Part shown: positions 1 to 5,644 of the stretch, in pieces
Numbering within the stretch: position 1 is the first letter of the stretch
Layout of the letters: every line of letters starts with the position of its first letter
From: a virus
IMG/VR virus record: IMGVR_UViG_3300025508_000122
Span: 1 to 27,910 of that record
Strand: one strand, 5' to 3'
DNA: 27,910 bases
Made by a program: the position numbers and the translations under genes
Notes under the pieces: generated by a model
What the model saw: only the letters and a program-made list of their open reading frames with translations
Database searches by the model: none
What the model was told of the DNA's origin: nothing

Positions 1-338
1 CTGAATGGGATACAGAATATGGTGCTGATGTAGGTACACCAGTAGCAGAAGAAAGAGTTAACGAACTTTTTGAAAAAGATTTAGCTACTACCATTAGTGA
101 ATGTAAACTTATTTACCATGACTTTGATGTGTTACCAGTTAAGGTACAACATATCGTTGCGAATATGTTGTATAATATGGGTCGTCCTCGTTTAAGTCGT
201 TTTCACAAAATGAAAAAAGCTGTGGATAATCGTGACTGGCATGAAGCTGCACTACAAATGCAGGACTCTAAGTGGTATAATCAAGTGCCTAACAGGGCAG
301 ATAGGCTTGTTCAAGAAATGAAAACTGTCAGTGAATAA
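1..338 (+). CDS. Phage lysozyme (GH24, T4-type endolysin), C-terminal part
   Basis: The reading frame is open from the window edge (first full codon at base 3) to TAA at 336-338, so the 5' end is missing. The product would cleave the peptidoglycan glycan backbone during host lysis. The C-terminal lobe matches T4 lysozyme as I remember it: the stretch around VANMLYNMG corresponds to the T4 INMVFQMG helix, and WHEAALQMQDSKWYNQVPNR corresponds to the T4 segment [20 protein letters not shown]. The catalytic Glu/Asp/Thr of the N-terminal lobe lie outside the window. It runs rightward and converges on the leftward early operon, which fits the end of a late operon continuing from the right side of a circular or permuted genome. 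The family call is firm; the role as free endolysin is inferred from its small-domain character. Confidence 0.88.
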   Translation, partial: EWDTEYGADVGTPVAEERVNELFEKDLATTISECKLIYHDFDVLPVKVQHIVANMLYNMGRPRLSRFHKMKKAVDNRDWHEAALQMQDSKWYNQVPNRADRLVQEMKTVSE

Positions 339-364
339 AGGATATTCTAGGGTACAATCATACT

Positions 365-386
365 AGAGGGAGTGTTTACCCCCTCT
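365..386. terminator. Weak hairpin between convergent genes
   Basis: AGAGGG (365-370) pairs with CCCTCT (381-386) around a 10-base loop, in the 62 bp between the lysozyme stop and the stop of the convergent leftward gene. The position suits a bidirectional terminator, but neither side has a T tract, so this is a weak call. Confidence 0.3.
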
Positions 387-400
387 GTATGGCTCTTATA

Positions 401-718
401 TCAAGCCTTTTTTTGCAAAGAATACATTACAAGCTGACTTCTACCTGCATTTCCCTTTCGAGTGTCACCATTACGATATATCAAACCTTTTCTTTCAAGA
501 CTTGCATATCTTGGTGTGATACTCCCCTCTCTTACATTGCCTATGTGTGGTAAAGTTTCCCATACGTCATCATGTATTGCACCTCTTTCTCCGTGAGCAG
601 TGATTGCATCAAGGACAACTCTTTCAAGTCTATTGGTGTTTACTTTTTCGGCAGCTTCCCATGACGTTTTAGGATCATGGGTTCTTGCCATTGCTTCACT
701 AGAATGGTACTTCGTCAT
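401..718 (-). CDS. Small winged-helix-like phage protein
   Basis: 105 aa from the ATG at 716-718, chosen because a strong AGGAGG sits a few bases upstream; a longer in-frame start at 760 would lie deeper in the preceding gene. The gene overlaps the 3' end of the SSB-like gene by 20 bp and is the last gene of the leftward operon. The middle and C-terminal parts (HDDVWETLPHIG, SITPRYASLERKGLIYR, a basic turn, then MYSL) have the helix-turn-helix-wing rhythm of winged-helix domains in small phage proteins, where the segment 'sitpRyasLerkGli' resembles a recognition helix followed by a beta wing. DNA binding is inferred from this pattern only. It could be a regulator or an accessory factor of the recombination genes beside it. 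Confidence 0.75.
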   Translation of the reverse strand: MTKYHSSEAMARTHDPKTSWEAAEKVNTNRLERVVLDAITAHGERGAIHDDVWETLPHIGNVREGSITPRYASLERKGLIYRNGDTRKGNAGRSQLVMYSLQKKA

Positions 719-1100
719 TGATTTCCTCCTCATCATTGTTGACTGTGTAAGAATCTTCACCTACTCGTGGTGTCTTGTCACCTATCCGTGCAGACAAGAA
801 CTTGGTATTGCCATCTTTGGATACAGTTTTCCAACAAGCAATCCTGCGACTGTCTTGATTGGGCAGTGTCACTGGACCACTGAAGTCTGGTGACTTCTCA
901 TTCTGAGACTTGTCGTTCTCGTACATAGTACCGACCTTTGCATAGACATCTCGTGCAGTACCACCATCAGGTAGTGAGGCTTTGACAATGACAATCCTAT
1001 GCTCTGTGCCATTACTGTCTAGCTTCCCTTGCACAAGCAGACTTTCATCTGCTCGTGGTTTGAAGAAACTGCCTCTGTCTGTGTTATCATAATCCATCAT
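699..1100 (-). CDS. SSB-like protein (DUF736-like) with acidic DEVPF tail
   Basis: 133 aa. The central part (SPDFSGPV, then ACWKTVSKDGNTKFLSARIGD) resembles the DUF736/OB-like pattern 'PDyrv ... aaWkktsk.g..yLsvkldd'. The C-terminus is a run of acidic residues ending DEVPF, closely matching the acidic tip (DDDIPF) with which bacterial SSB recruits repair and replication partners. Its position directly downstream of the ERF annealase (14 bp overlap) and the YqaJ exonuclease supports a single-strand DNA-binding role in recombination. The start is one of two adjacent ATGs (1098-1100 or 1095-1097), preceded by AAAGGA. The tail is seen directly; ssDNA binding is inferred from the tail, the OB-like pattern and the neighbours. 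Confidence 0.8.
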   Translation of the reverse strand: MMDYDNTDRGSFFKPRADESLLVQGKLDSNGTEHRIVIVKASLPDGGTARDVYAKVGTMYENDKSQNEKSPDFSGPVTLPNQDSRRIACWKTVSKDGNTKFLSARIGDKTPRVGEDSYTVNNDEEEINDEVPF

Positions 1101-1605
1101 CTTGTCCTTTCATTCTTGGTTTTGATGTAGTTATTGTAGGTTGACTTGCGACATTACCATCATCATCTTCTGAAGGTAATCCGTACACACTCTGCAAAGT
1201 ATATCTTTTGTAGTATGTGATAGCTGATCCAATCTTCTGTGGATTCTCCATGTTTGCTTGTGCCAACATGATAGGTAGCTTTGACTCAATGACAGTATCA
1301 TCATGCTCGTGCATAACTTTGGTTGATACAACTGGTATTACACTGTTGCCACCATTGATGTCTGACACATATTCATATGTCATTTCTTGGGTAAAGAACA
1401 AACCAAACTGATTGCCTTGCTTTACTGCTTCTATAACTGACTCTAGTGTAGAGTAGTTACTTCTGAAGTGTGGGTTCTTACCATCTTTCTTTGCAGTGAC
1501 AGCAAGTTTTTGGAACTCAAGAAGTGCAGTCTTTATTGTGTGCTTCTTGACAGTCCATACTTTACTAGGCTCTGCTTTTTTGGTATTAGTTTTAGTATCT
1601 GTCAT
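1087..1605 (-). CDS. erf: ERF-family single-strand annealing recombinase
   Basis: 172 aa, in the usual size range for short ERF proteins. ERF proteins are Rad52-like annealases that pair complementary single strands in phage recombination. Diagnostic segments are HFRSNYSTLESVIEAV near residues 47-61 and SAITYYKRYTLQSVYGL around residues 127-143, followed by the acidic turn EDDDGN (146-151), which fits the family signature 'YarRYaL...lGi..deDDDg'. The start at 1605 has GGAGG six bases upstream. It sits between the YqaJ-type exonuclease (upstream in transcription) and the SSB-like gene, a classic exonuclease-annealase-SSB arrangement. The C-terminal 20 residues are polar and probably disordered. 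Confidence 0.92.
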   Translation of the reverse strand: MTDTKTNTKKAEPSKVWTVKKHTIKTALLEFQKLAVTAKKDGKNPHFRSNYSTLESVIEAVKQGNQFGLFFTQEMTYEYVSDINGGNSVIPVVSTKVMHEHDDTVIESKLPIMLAQANMENPQKIGSAITYYKRYTLQSVYGLPSEDDDGNVASQPTITTSKPRMKGQDDGL

Positions 1606-1652
1606 GTGTAACCTCCATTATACAGATAGTTGAAGGGGTGAGTTGGGTCTAC

Positions 1653-2450
1653 TCACCCTTTCTTTGTTATGCGAATTGACCCTCGTTTATCTCGCTTGAT
1701 TGACAGAACATCATTGTAGATCTCTGCTTCATCAGGCTTGATCTCTTCTTTGAGCATCTTCTTGGCTATATCAAACTTTTTTGCATAAAGTTCGTTATCA
1801 AGATATGCTTCGGTAGCTGTTGTAAATGAGTTGCTTTTGGATACATCTCGTTTTGTTTTACCATTGATAGGTATCTTGTCTGTCATAAGTTTGTCTACCA
1901 CAGTAGCAACATCATCAGGTTCATTACCATGCACTACACAATCCCAAAACATTTTGATCTGTGATAGCATTTGATCTTGGTAATCAGCACTAGCATCAAC
2001 AACTACTGCATCATATCTGTTACCAAATATTACAGATAGTAGTCCTTGCTTTGCACCTGATAGATACATATAAAACTGAATCTGTGGCATATAGAAATCA
2101 ATCATATGCTCCATAGTATTCATACTGTGTGTGTGTTTACATTCAATAAGTACATTGTTGGGATAGTCATATCCATCAAGTGTACCTTGTAGGTTTATGC
2201 TGCCATATTGTTTCTTGAATGGCACTTGATTAGAAAACCCATAATCAAATTGTTCTTGTGACCATTGCATATTGAATGATTCTGTTTGTGATCCAAGCTG
2301 TACATTGAACTCACGAGACAAATCTTTGCGACCGATCTGACCCATCTTGATCTTGTATAACTCGTTCCATCTTCCTTGCATCAAAGATACCATGTCGCTA
2401 CCTCTGATAAAGTCCTCACGCATAGGTGAGTGTCGTATATCTAGTGTCAT
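1653..2450 (-). CDS. YqaJ-type phage recombination exonuclease (PD-(D/E)XK)
   Basis: 265 aa from the ATG at 2448-2450 (GGAGG seven bases upstream); an upstream in-frame ATG at 2477 lacks such a site. The protein reads as a YqaJ/lambda-exonuclease-like nuclease: FIRGSDMVSLMQGRWNELY near the N-terminus matches the family start 'iGGSda...m.G.w..Ly', and QLGSQTE follows at 51-57. The catalytic core has D92 in GTLDGY and E103-x-K105 in LIECKH, with the downstream Q-rich helix MPQIQFYMYLSG. The expected role is 5'-3' resection of double-strand ends to give substrate to the ERF annealase encoded 48 bp downstream. Confidence 0.88.
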   Translation of the reverse strand: MTLDIRHSPMREDFIRGSDMVSLMQGRWNELYKIKMGQIGRKDLSREFNVQLGSQTESFNMQWSQEQFDYGFSNQVPFKKQYGSINLQGTLDGYDYPNNVLIECKHTHSMNTMEHMIDFYMPQIQFYMYLSGAKQGLLSVIFGNRYDAVVVDASADYQDQMLSQIKMFWDCVVHGNEPDDVATVVDKLMTDKIPINGKTKRDVSKSNSFTTATEAYLDNELYAKKFDIAKKMLKEEIKPDEAEIYNDVLSIKRDKRGSIRITKKG

Positions 2451-2479
2451 TGAAACCTCCATTTCTGCTATCAGCATAC

Positions 2480-2624
2480 ACTATTTATTTAATTATATCA
2501 AGTATTTAAGTTAAAAAGTAGGCTTCGTTGTATGTCAAGTAAACACCTACTTTTTAACTATCTATATAGCTTCCGTTTCAGGATACGAAAGACCTTACTT
2601 GACTTAAAGCTATATAGAATTTCG
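2480..2624. promoter_or_regulatory. Intergenic dyad region with leftward -10-like element
   Basis: No convincing gene here. A perfect 13-bp inverted repeat (GTTAAAAAGTAGG at 2510-2522, complement at 2546-2558) is interleaved with two 9-bp ones: GTCAAGTAA 2534-2542 with 2595-2603, and CTATATAGC 2562-2570 with 2609-2617. The 7-mer TCAAGTA occurs at 2498-2504 and 2535-2541 and inverted at 2596-2602. On the minus strand TATAAT (2492-2497) lies about 40 bp before the exonuclease start, and a TTGACA hexamer lies farther upstream. The region probably controls the exonuclease-ERF-SSB genes through an operator, attenuator or RNA switch. Confidence 0.5.
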
Positions 2625-2795
2625 TTACATATAATTCCTATTTGTTGCAGTCATACCTGCAGGTTGTAGATTATCTTTCCTATCAGGATAGAATAATAAA
2701 TGCTGATAATAACTGTGATAGCTATTTATCTTTACATAACCTGCACGATCTATTTCATCTAGTTCTTGTGGCACATCTTCGAATCTATCTTCCAT
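2625..2795 (-). CDS. Small hypothetical phage protein
   Basis: 56 aa from the ATG at 2793-2795, chosen for its AGGAG upstream; the longer in-frame extension overlaps the previous gene too far. The N-terminus is acidic (MEDRFEDVPQELDEIDRAG), followed by a Tyr/His-rich stretch (YVKINSYHSYYQHLLFYP) and a polar tail. I do not recognise a family. It overlaps the preceding gene by 11 bp and is the last gene before the dyad region at 2480-2624, so it belongs to the leftward operon. Confidence 0.6.
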   Translation of the reverse strand: MEDRFEDVPQELDEIDRAGYVKINSYHSYYQHLLFYPDRKDNLQPAGMTATNRNYM

Positions 2796-3015
2796 TTGCT
2801 TTCTCCTTTGTGTGTAAATAATAAGTTTGATGTTCTTTCTCATCACCAACATATACATATTGGAAGTTAAATGATTGTCCAAACTCATAGCCTTGCTTGT
2901 AATATGCAGATGATTTTTTATTCATATCCATTTCTTCCTGCAGTAAGCCATCAGCTACACCATCTTTAAAGAATGATAAGTAACCTCTACGTTTTATTTC
3001 TCTAGGATTTTCCAT
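2785..3015 (-). CDS. Small hypothetical phage protein
   Basis: 76 aa. The start at 3013-3015 has AAGGAG about ten bases upstream and lies within the last codons of the preceding 59 aa gene. The sequence has a basic N-terminus (NPREIKRRGYLSFFKDG) and then FKDGVADGLLQEE and AYYKQGYEFGQSFNF, the look of small phage proteins of the 'YKQGYEFG' type that are often near replication genes, but no function is known to me. The coupled start and stop support real translation. Confidence 0.65.
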   Translation of the reverse strand: MENPREIKRRGYLSFFKDGVADGLLQEEMDMNKKSSAYYKQGYEFGQSFNFQYVYVGDEKEHQTYYLHTKEKANGR

Positions 3016-3181
3016 ACTTTGGTTTACTCCTTACTAGTGCTTGTGCTAAGTCATAAATCATATGATCCATTTCCCAACATGTAATATTATTTTCTTCACA
3101 TTTAGTTTGAAAGGTATCTACTTTCATATTTGCAACTTTCTTTAAAGCTATTTGCAAATCCCAACGTTCTTTATAACTCAT
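3002..3181 (-). CDS. 59-residue hypothetical protein
   Basis: ATG at 3179-3181 overlaps the TGA of the upstream gene as ATGA, with AGGAGG about eight bases before it; stop TAG at 3002-3004. It begins MSYKERWDLQIALKKVANMK and is mostly predicted helix, with cysteines at residues 28 and 35 but no CxxC pair. I do not recognise a family. The ribosome binding site, the ATGA junction and the overlap with the next start make it a likely real gene of the leftward operon. Confidence 0.65.
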   Translation of the reverse strand: MSYKERWDLQIALKKVANMKVDTFQTKCEENNITCWEMDHMIYDLAQALVRSKPKYGKS

Positions 3182-3366
3182 CTTTCTTCCTCCTTTTCAT
3201 CATTATAAAACACAACGATAGAATGTATCCTATCACTGTTAGGGTGATCGCCATTTCTTCTGCTCATTATTTTTTCATAATCAGACTTGTCTGCATATGC
3301 CCAGTTAGTGTGACCTAGTATTTCATCACAGCAATCATCTATTACATCTGCTACATATCTACTCAT
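3178..3366 (-). CDS. Small hypothetical acidic protein
   Basis: 62 aa, starting inside the TAA of the upstream loader-like gene (TAATG) and ending in an ATGA junction. It begins MSRYVADVIDDCCDEILGH and ends in a charged tail (YNDEKEEER). No known domain is recognised. The paired junctions on both sides indicate translational coupling to the helicase-loader-like gene upstream. Confidence 0.65.
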   Translation of the reverse strand: MSRYVADVIDDCCDEILGHTNWAYADKSDYEKIMSRRNGDHPNSDRIHSIVVFYNDEKEEER

Positions 3367-3980
3367 TACTTATCTCCTATTGATGCAATTAGTTTACTTG
3401 ATATCAACTCCACCAGTGACTTACGATAGTATAGCTTTGGCTCTACATATTGATAGATCTCTGCCAGTGATGGGAAGAACTTACTGTTGAGACATATCTT
3501 GTGACACGCATCACGCAATATATCTGCAGGTATGTGACTGAGTTTAGTAGCATAGACCTTTGCCTTGAGTGCCATGTCTCTCTCGGTCAATGCTGATTGT
3601 TTAGCAGTACATACCATGACTTCCATGATCCAGTCTTGAATATCTTTAGGGTCAGCTACAGTCATAGCTTCTTGCATTGTCTTGATGAGCAATGGTTTTT
3701 GGACCACCATGATCTTAGCCATGTCTGATATGGTAGGCATCTCCCATCTGAAGAATACAAACGAACTGTTGACTCGTTCATTTATCCTGCAGTTCAGAGT
3801 AGACTCTAGCATAGAATGAATCTTCTTTGTGTATCCGTTTGGATCTGTACCCCACTGCTGAACGAGAGTTTTTGCGATTGGTTTGTTTGTCACACCATTT
3901 GCAATATTCCTGATCCCAGTCTCCTCTACGATACTGGTTGCCAATGTAGAAATGTTTGAAGTATTTAGTTTCTCTGTCAT
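3366..3980 (-). CDS. Helicase-loader-like replication protein
   Basis: 204 aa. The C-terminal half (ERDMALKAKVYATKLSHIPADILRDAC, then NSKFFPSLAEI at about 165-175) matches a pattern common in phage replication accessory proteins: a helical bundle with 'Lad.p..vl..A......kFFPs.aEl', found in lambda-P-like or DnaC-like loaders and replisome organisers. A strong AAGGAGG precedes the ATG at 3978-3980. Residues 1-68 lie over a different frame that encodes the DnaT-like protein (203 bp overlap), so a shorter product starting at M81 is possible, although that ATG has a poorly spaced site. The loader role is inferred from the motif and from the neighbours (DnaT-like domain, resolvase). Confidence 0.7.
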   Translation of the reverse strand: MTEKLNTSNISTLATSIVEETGIRNIANGVTNKPIAKTLVQQWGTDPNGYTKKIHSMLESTLNCRINERVNSSFVFFRWEMPTISDMAKIMVVQKPLLIKTMQEAMTVADPKDIQDWIMEVMVCTAKQSALTERDMALKAKVYATKLSHIPADILRDACHKICLNSKFFPSLAEIYQYVEPKLYYRKSLVELISSKLIASIGDK

Positions 3981-4047
3981 GGTTAACCTCCTTGTATTTG
4001 TCCATGATTGCTTGGCTTGGTTGCCAATCCTTAGATAGTTGGTTCAT
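3778..4047 (-). CDS. DnaT-like ssDNA-binding domain protein
   Basis: 89 aa from the ATG at 4045-4047 (GGAG eight bases upstream). DWQPSQAIMDKY near residues 7-18 and KYFKHFYIGNQYRRGDWDQE plus YCKWCDKQ at 28-55 fit the DnaT DNA-binding domain seen in phage replication proteins ('dWqPs ... kFr.yw .... kkDWda.wrnWcr'). The basic tail (residues 57-75) may bind DNA. It starts inside the end of the preceding gene, and its last 203 bp share DNA with the start of the loader-like gene in another frame. The likely role is primosome assembly; alternatively the two overlapping frames are one protein joined by a frameshift. Confidence 0.68.
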   Translation of the reverse strand: MNQLSKDWQPSQAIMDKYKEVNHDRETKYFKHFYIGNQYRRGDWDQEYCKWCDKQTNRKNSRSAVGYRSKRIHKEDSFYARVYSELQDK

Positions 4048-4252
4048 TGTATTTGCTCCAGTACTCATTCCATATGTCTGTCGCAATAGCATTGCACCAG
4101 TCTTTGTCTGACTGATAGATGGGTTTCATTTTATAGTTGATGTATCGCTTTACTTGTGACACATCTTCTGCTTGTTCTAGTTGCTGCTCAAGACCATCAA
4201 GTTGTATTACTTGATCGTAGTAATCTTGCCATAGTTTTTTGTATTTGTTCAT
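4031..4252 (-). CDS. Small hypothetical helical protein
   Basis: 73 aa with AAGGAGG before the ATG at 4250-4252 and an ATGA junction with the preceding zinc-ribbon gene. It is strongly helical and polar: MNKYKKLWQDYYDQVIQLDG, then a Glu/Gln-rich coiled-coil-like stretch, then a Trp/Tyr-rich end (DWCNAIATDIWNEYWSKY). The family is not recognised. It sits just upstream of the DnaT-like gene and overlaps its start by 17 bp. Confidence 0.68.
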   Translation of the reverse strand: MNKYKKLWQDYYDQVIQLDGLEQQLEQAEDVSQVKRYINYKMKPIYQSDKDWCNAIATDIWNEYWSKYNEPTI

Positions 4253-4461
4253 GACTGTCCTCCTTGTTTCATAGCCATTGATAGTCGCATCTCTGTTAAT
4301 CTTGCAGGTGTAACAATAGATTCGTTACATGATTTGCAACACCAACCATCTTCAGATATTGGTGATGGATTATGACCACCATGATAATATATGTCACCAT
4401 TTTTATCACGATCAGGTTCAATATCTTTGTGGCAGATACAACAAATTAAATTATAATTCAT
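4249..4461 (-). CDS. Small zinc-ribbon-like protein
   Basis: 70 aa. The pattern ICCICHKDIEPD, then GWCCKSCNES about 30 residues later, gives two CxxC pairs (C8/C11 and C43/C46, with an extra Cys beside each), typical of a four-cysteine zinc ribbon. Between them lie Asp/Asn/Gly residues and HGGH, which could contribute metal ligands. The start at 4459-4461 is in an ATGA junction with the resolvase-like gene and has AAGGAG upstream. The function is unknown; phage zinc ribbons in such operons often act as nucleic-acid or protein adaptors. Confidence 0.72.
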   Translation of the reverse strand: MNYNLICCICHKDIEPDRDKNGDIYYHGGHNPSPISEDGWCCKSCNESIVTPARLTEMRLSMAMKQGGQS

Positions 4462-4769
4462 TTAATAATCTCCTTAAATATTTTATCTGGAATGATAGCA
4501 ACCCATCTTGGTTCTCCAGTCTTACGTTTATACATTGCAATATCTTTTCCTTGTAACACCTTGAATACACTAGGAAATTTATCTACTGCTCTGTATTTTA
4601 TTTCGACAACATACTCTACTCCTTTGATTACAAGTTTGATGTCACCAGTATGTTCACCTCCCAGACTACCTGAGAGGGGAACTTTTTTTACTGGTAACTT
4701 CCATGAGGTGAATAGTTTTACAAACCAATTCTCATGATAGTTACCTTTGATTTTACTTTTACTTGCCAT
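4458..4769 (-). CDS. PD-(D/E)XK nuclease, Holliday-junction-resolvase-like
   Basis: 103 aa, close in size to archaeal Hjc-type resolvases. The active-site layout is visible: N-terminal E13 in the helix YHENWFVKLF, a Ser/Gly loop (PLSGSLGGEHTGD) with D43, then E56-x-K58 in YVVEIKYR, followed by a helix and strand ending WVAIIPD. This is the PD-(D/E)XK order E...D...ExK. It probably resolves branched replication or recombination intermediates made by the exonuclease-ERF system downstream in the same operon. The start overlaps the end of the preceding 52 aa gene by 11 bp and its ribosome site is weak, suggesting translational coupling. Confidence 0.8.
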   Translation of the reverse strand: MASKSKIKGNYHENWFVKLFTSWKLPVKKVPLSGSLGGEHTGDIKLVIKGVEYVVEIKYRAVDKFPSVFKVLQGKDIAMYKRKTGEPRWVAIIPDKIFKEIIK

Positions 4770-4917
4770 TTGATACTTCTATCTTTACTAGGTTAGCTTC
4801 AAGTATAATTATCTTTTCATTGATTTCTTTTCTTAATTTCATCAATGCTTTGATCTGCCCATACAAATTAGATTTATTACAAGCATCATCAATTATATTT
4901 GCTACTGCTTCATTCAT
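4759..4917 (-). CDS. 52-residue coiled-coil-like protein
   Basis: ATG at 4915-4917 overlaps the upstream TGA (ATGA) and has AAGGAAA in the right place; stop TAA at 4759-4761. The sequence starts MNEAVANIIDDACNKSNLYG and continues as an amphipathic Leu/Ile/Lys/Glu helix (IKALMKLRKEINEKIIILEA), consistent with a short coiled coil. The function is unknown. The tight junctions on both sides argue for a real gene. Confidence 0.62.
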   Translation of the reverse strand: MNEAVANIIDDACNKSNLYGQIKALMKLRKEINEKIIILEANLVKIEVSNGK

Positions 4918-5069
4918 TTTACTTTCCTTTCTTGTATATATTTTTCTAGTTTTATTTGAAAAATCTTTTCTGATTCTCTAAATTTATGTCCACATTCACC
5001 ACATTGAGCATCTTTAAATGGACCCCAATATTCTGTGCCACATTCAGGACAAATTAATTCTTTAGCCAT
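4914..5069 (-). CDS. 51-residue zinc-ribbon protein
   Basis: ATG at 5067-5069 shares a base with the TAA of the XRE gene (TAATG) and is preceded by GGAGAG. CPEC at residues 7-10 and CGEC at 23-26 with a Trp/Tyr-rich link form a rubredoxin-like or zinc-ribbon knuckle pair; the tail is a charged helix (IFQIKLEKYIQERKVK). It resembles small zinc-ribbon proteins found in many phages, probably a nucleic-acid or protein adaptor. It ends in an ATGA junction with the next gene. Confidence 0.68.
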   Translation of the reverse strand: MAKELICPECGTEYWGPFKDAQCGECGHKFRESEKIFQIKLEKYIQERKVK

Positions 5070-5299
5070 TAGAACTCTCCATCATCATGTGAAATTGTAA
5101 GGTAAACTTGCAATGCTTCACACCAACAAAGCAAGTTAAATAGTTTGGGTTCAACAAGTTTACGTTCCCATTGTCCAAACAACTTAGTGTTTATACCAAT
5201 GTCTATAGCTAATTTTTCCTGCGATATCTTTCGTTCTTGCCGCAGTAATACTAGCTTGTCTATCAGTGACACATATTGATATCGTACTGTATTTTTCAT
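5069..5299 (-). CDS. XRE/Cro-type helix-turn-helix regulator
   Basis: 76 aa. Residues 12-63 form a Cro/CI-type HTH: LIDKLVLLRQERKISQEKLA, then IGINTKLFGQWERKLVEPKL, where 'SQEKLA...IN.k.fgqWErk.veP' is the usual pattern. It would bind a DNA palindrome as a small repressor or activator. The 11-bp inverted repeat just upstream (5309-5342) is the obvious candidate site, suggesting autoregulation and control of the replication genes that follow. No clear Shine-Dalgarno sequence is seen before the ATG at 5297-5299, unlike its neighbours, so expression may depend on the upstream structure. Confidence 0.85.
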   Translation of the reverse strand: MKNTVRYQYVSLIDKLVLLRQERKISQEKLAIDIGINTKLFGQWERKLVEPKLFNLLCWCEALQVYLTISHDDGEF

Positions 5300-5308
5300 A
5301 GCTTAAGT

Positions 5309-5342
5309 GTAGCTACGCACTAAGGAGATAATGCGTAGCTAC
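5309..5342. promoter_or_regulatory. Palindromic operator candidate upstream of XRE gene
   Basis: GTAGCTACGCA (5309-5319) and its exact complement TGCGTAGCTAC (5332-5342) flank a 12-base spacer. Each arm contains the self-complementary 8-mer GTAGCTAC, so the element is also two copies of a palindrome 26 bp apart. It lies 10 bp before the XRE start. This suits a dimeric repressor operator; as RNA it could also fold into a leader hairpin. No T tract follows, so a terminator is unlikely. Confidence 0.6.
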
Positions 5343-5360
5343 TACCCAACCAACTAGGGT

Positions 5361-5633
5361 TCAGTTAAAGCTATGTTTGATCTGACTATCCATCATATCA
5401 TTGAGGATATCAGATGCTTCTTTGCCTTGCCAATCTTTGGGTGCATTTTGTTTCTCCCATATCTTGATTGTCTTGGCAGTCATCATGTTGATCCATACTT
5501 CAGGGTGGTAGTTGCCATATGGTTTGGCAACATCACACATATGATCGTACATTTCTCTGAAGTCTTGTGGTGTACCAATTCTAGCATAGGCTTGGCACAT
5601 TTTTAGTTCTGATGTAGTGTAGTTGATGTCCAT
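5361..5633 (-). CDS. Hypothetical phage protein
   Basis: 90 aa from the ATG at 5631-5633, supported by GGAGG upstream (the same TGGAGGTTA-type site as other genes here); an in-frame ATG at 5645 overlaps the DUF932 stop. The sequence is helical with several Met/Trp residues: YTTSELKMCQAYARIGTPQD, YHPEVWINMMTAKTIKIWEK, then DWQGKEASDILNDMMDSQIK. I do not recognise a family. It follows the DUF932 gene in the leftward operon and precedes the XRE regulator. Confidence 0.7.
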   Translation of the reverse strand: MDINYTTSELKMCQAYARIGTPQDFREMYDHMCDVAKPYGNYHPEVWINMMTAKTIKIWEKQNAPKDWQGKEASDILNDMMDSQIKHSFN

Positions 5634-5644
5634 TATAACCTCCA

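Noticed and set aside
3130-3318. Rightward 62-codon hydrophobic frame
   Set aside because: Antisense of two coupled leftward genes with good ribosome sites.
5309-5342. Intrinsic terminator before the XRE gene
   Set aside because: The stem is strong but no T tract follows on either strand; an operator fits better.
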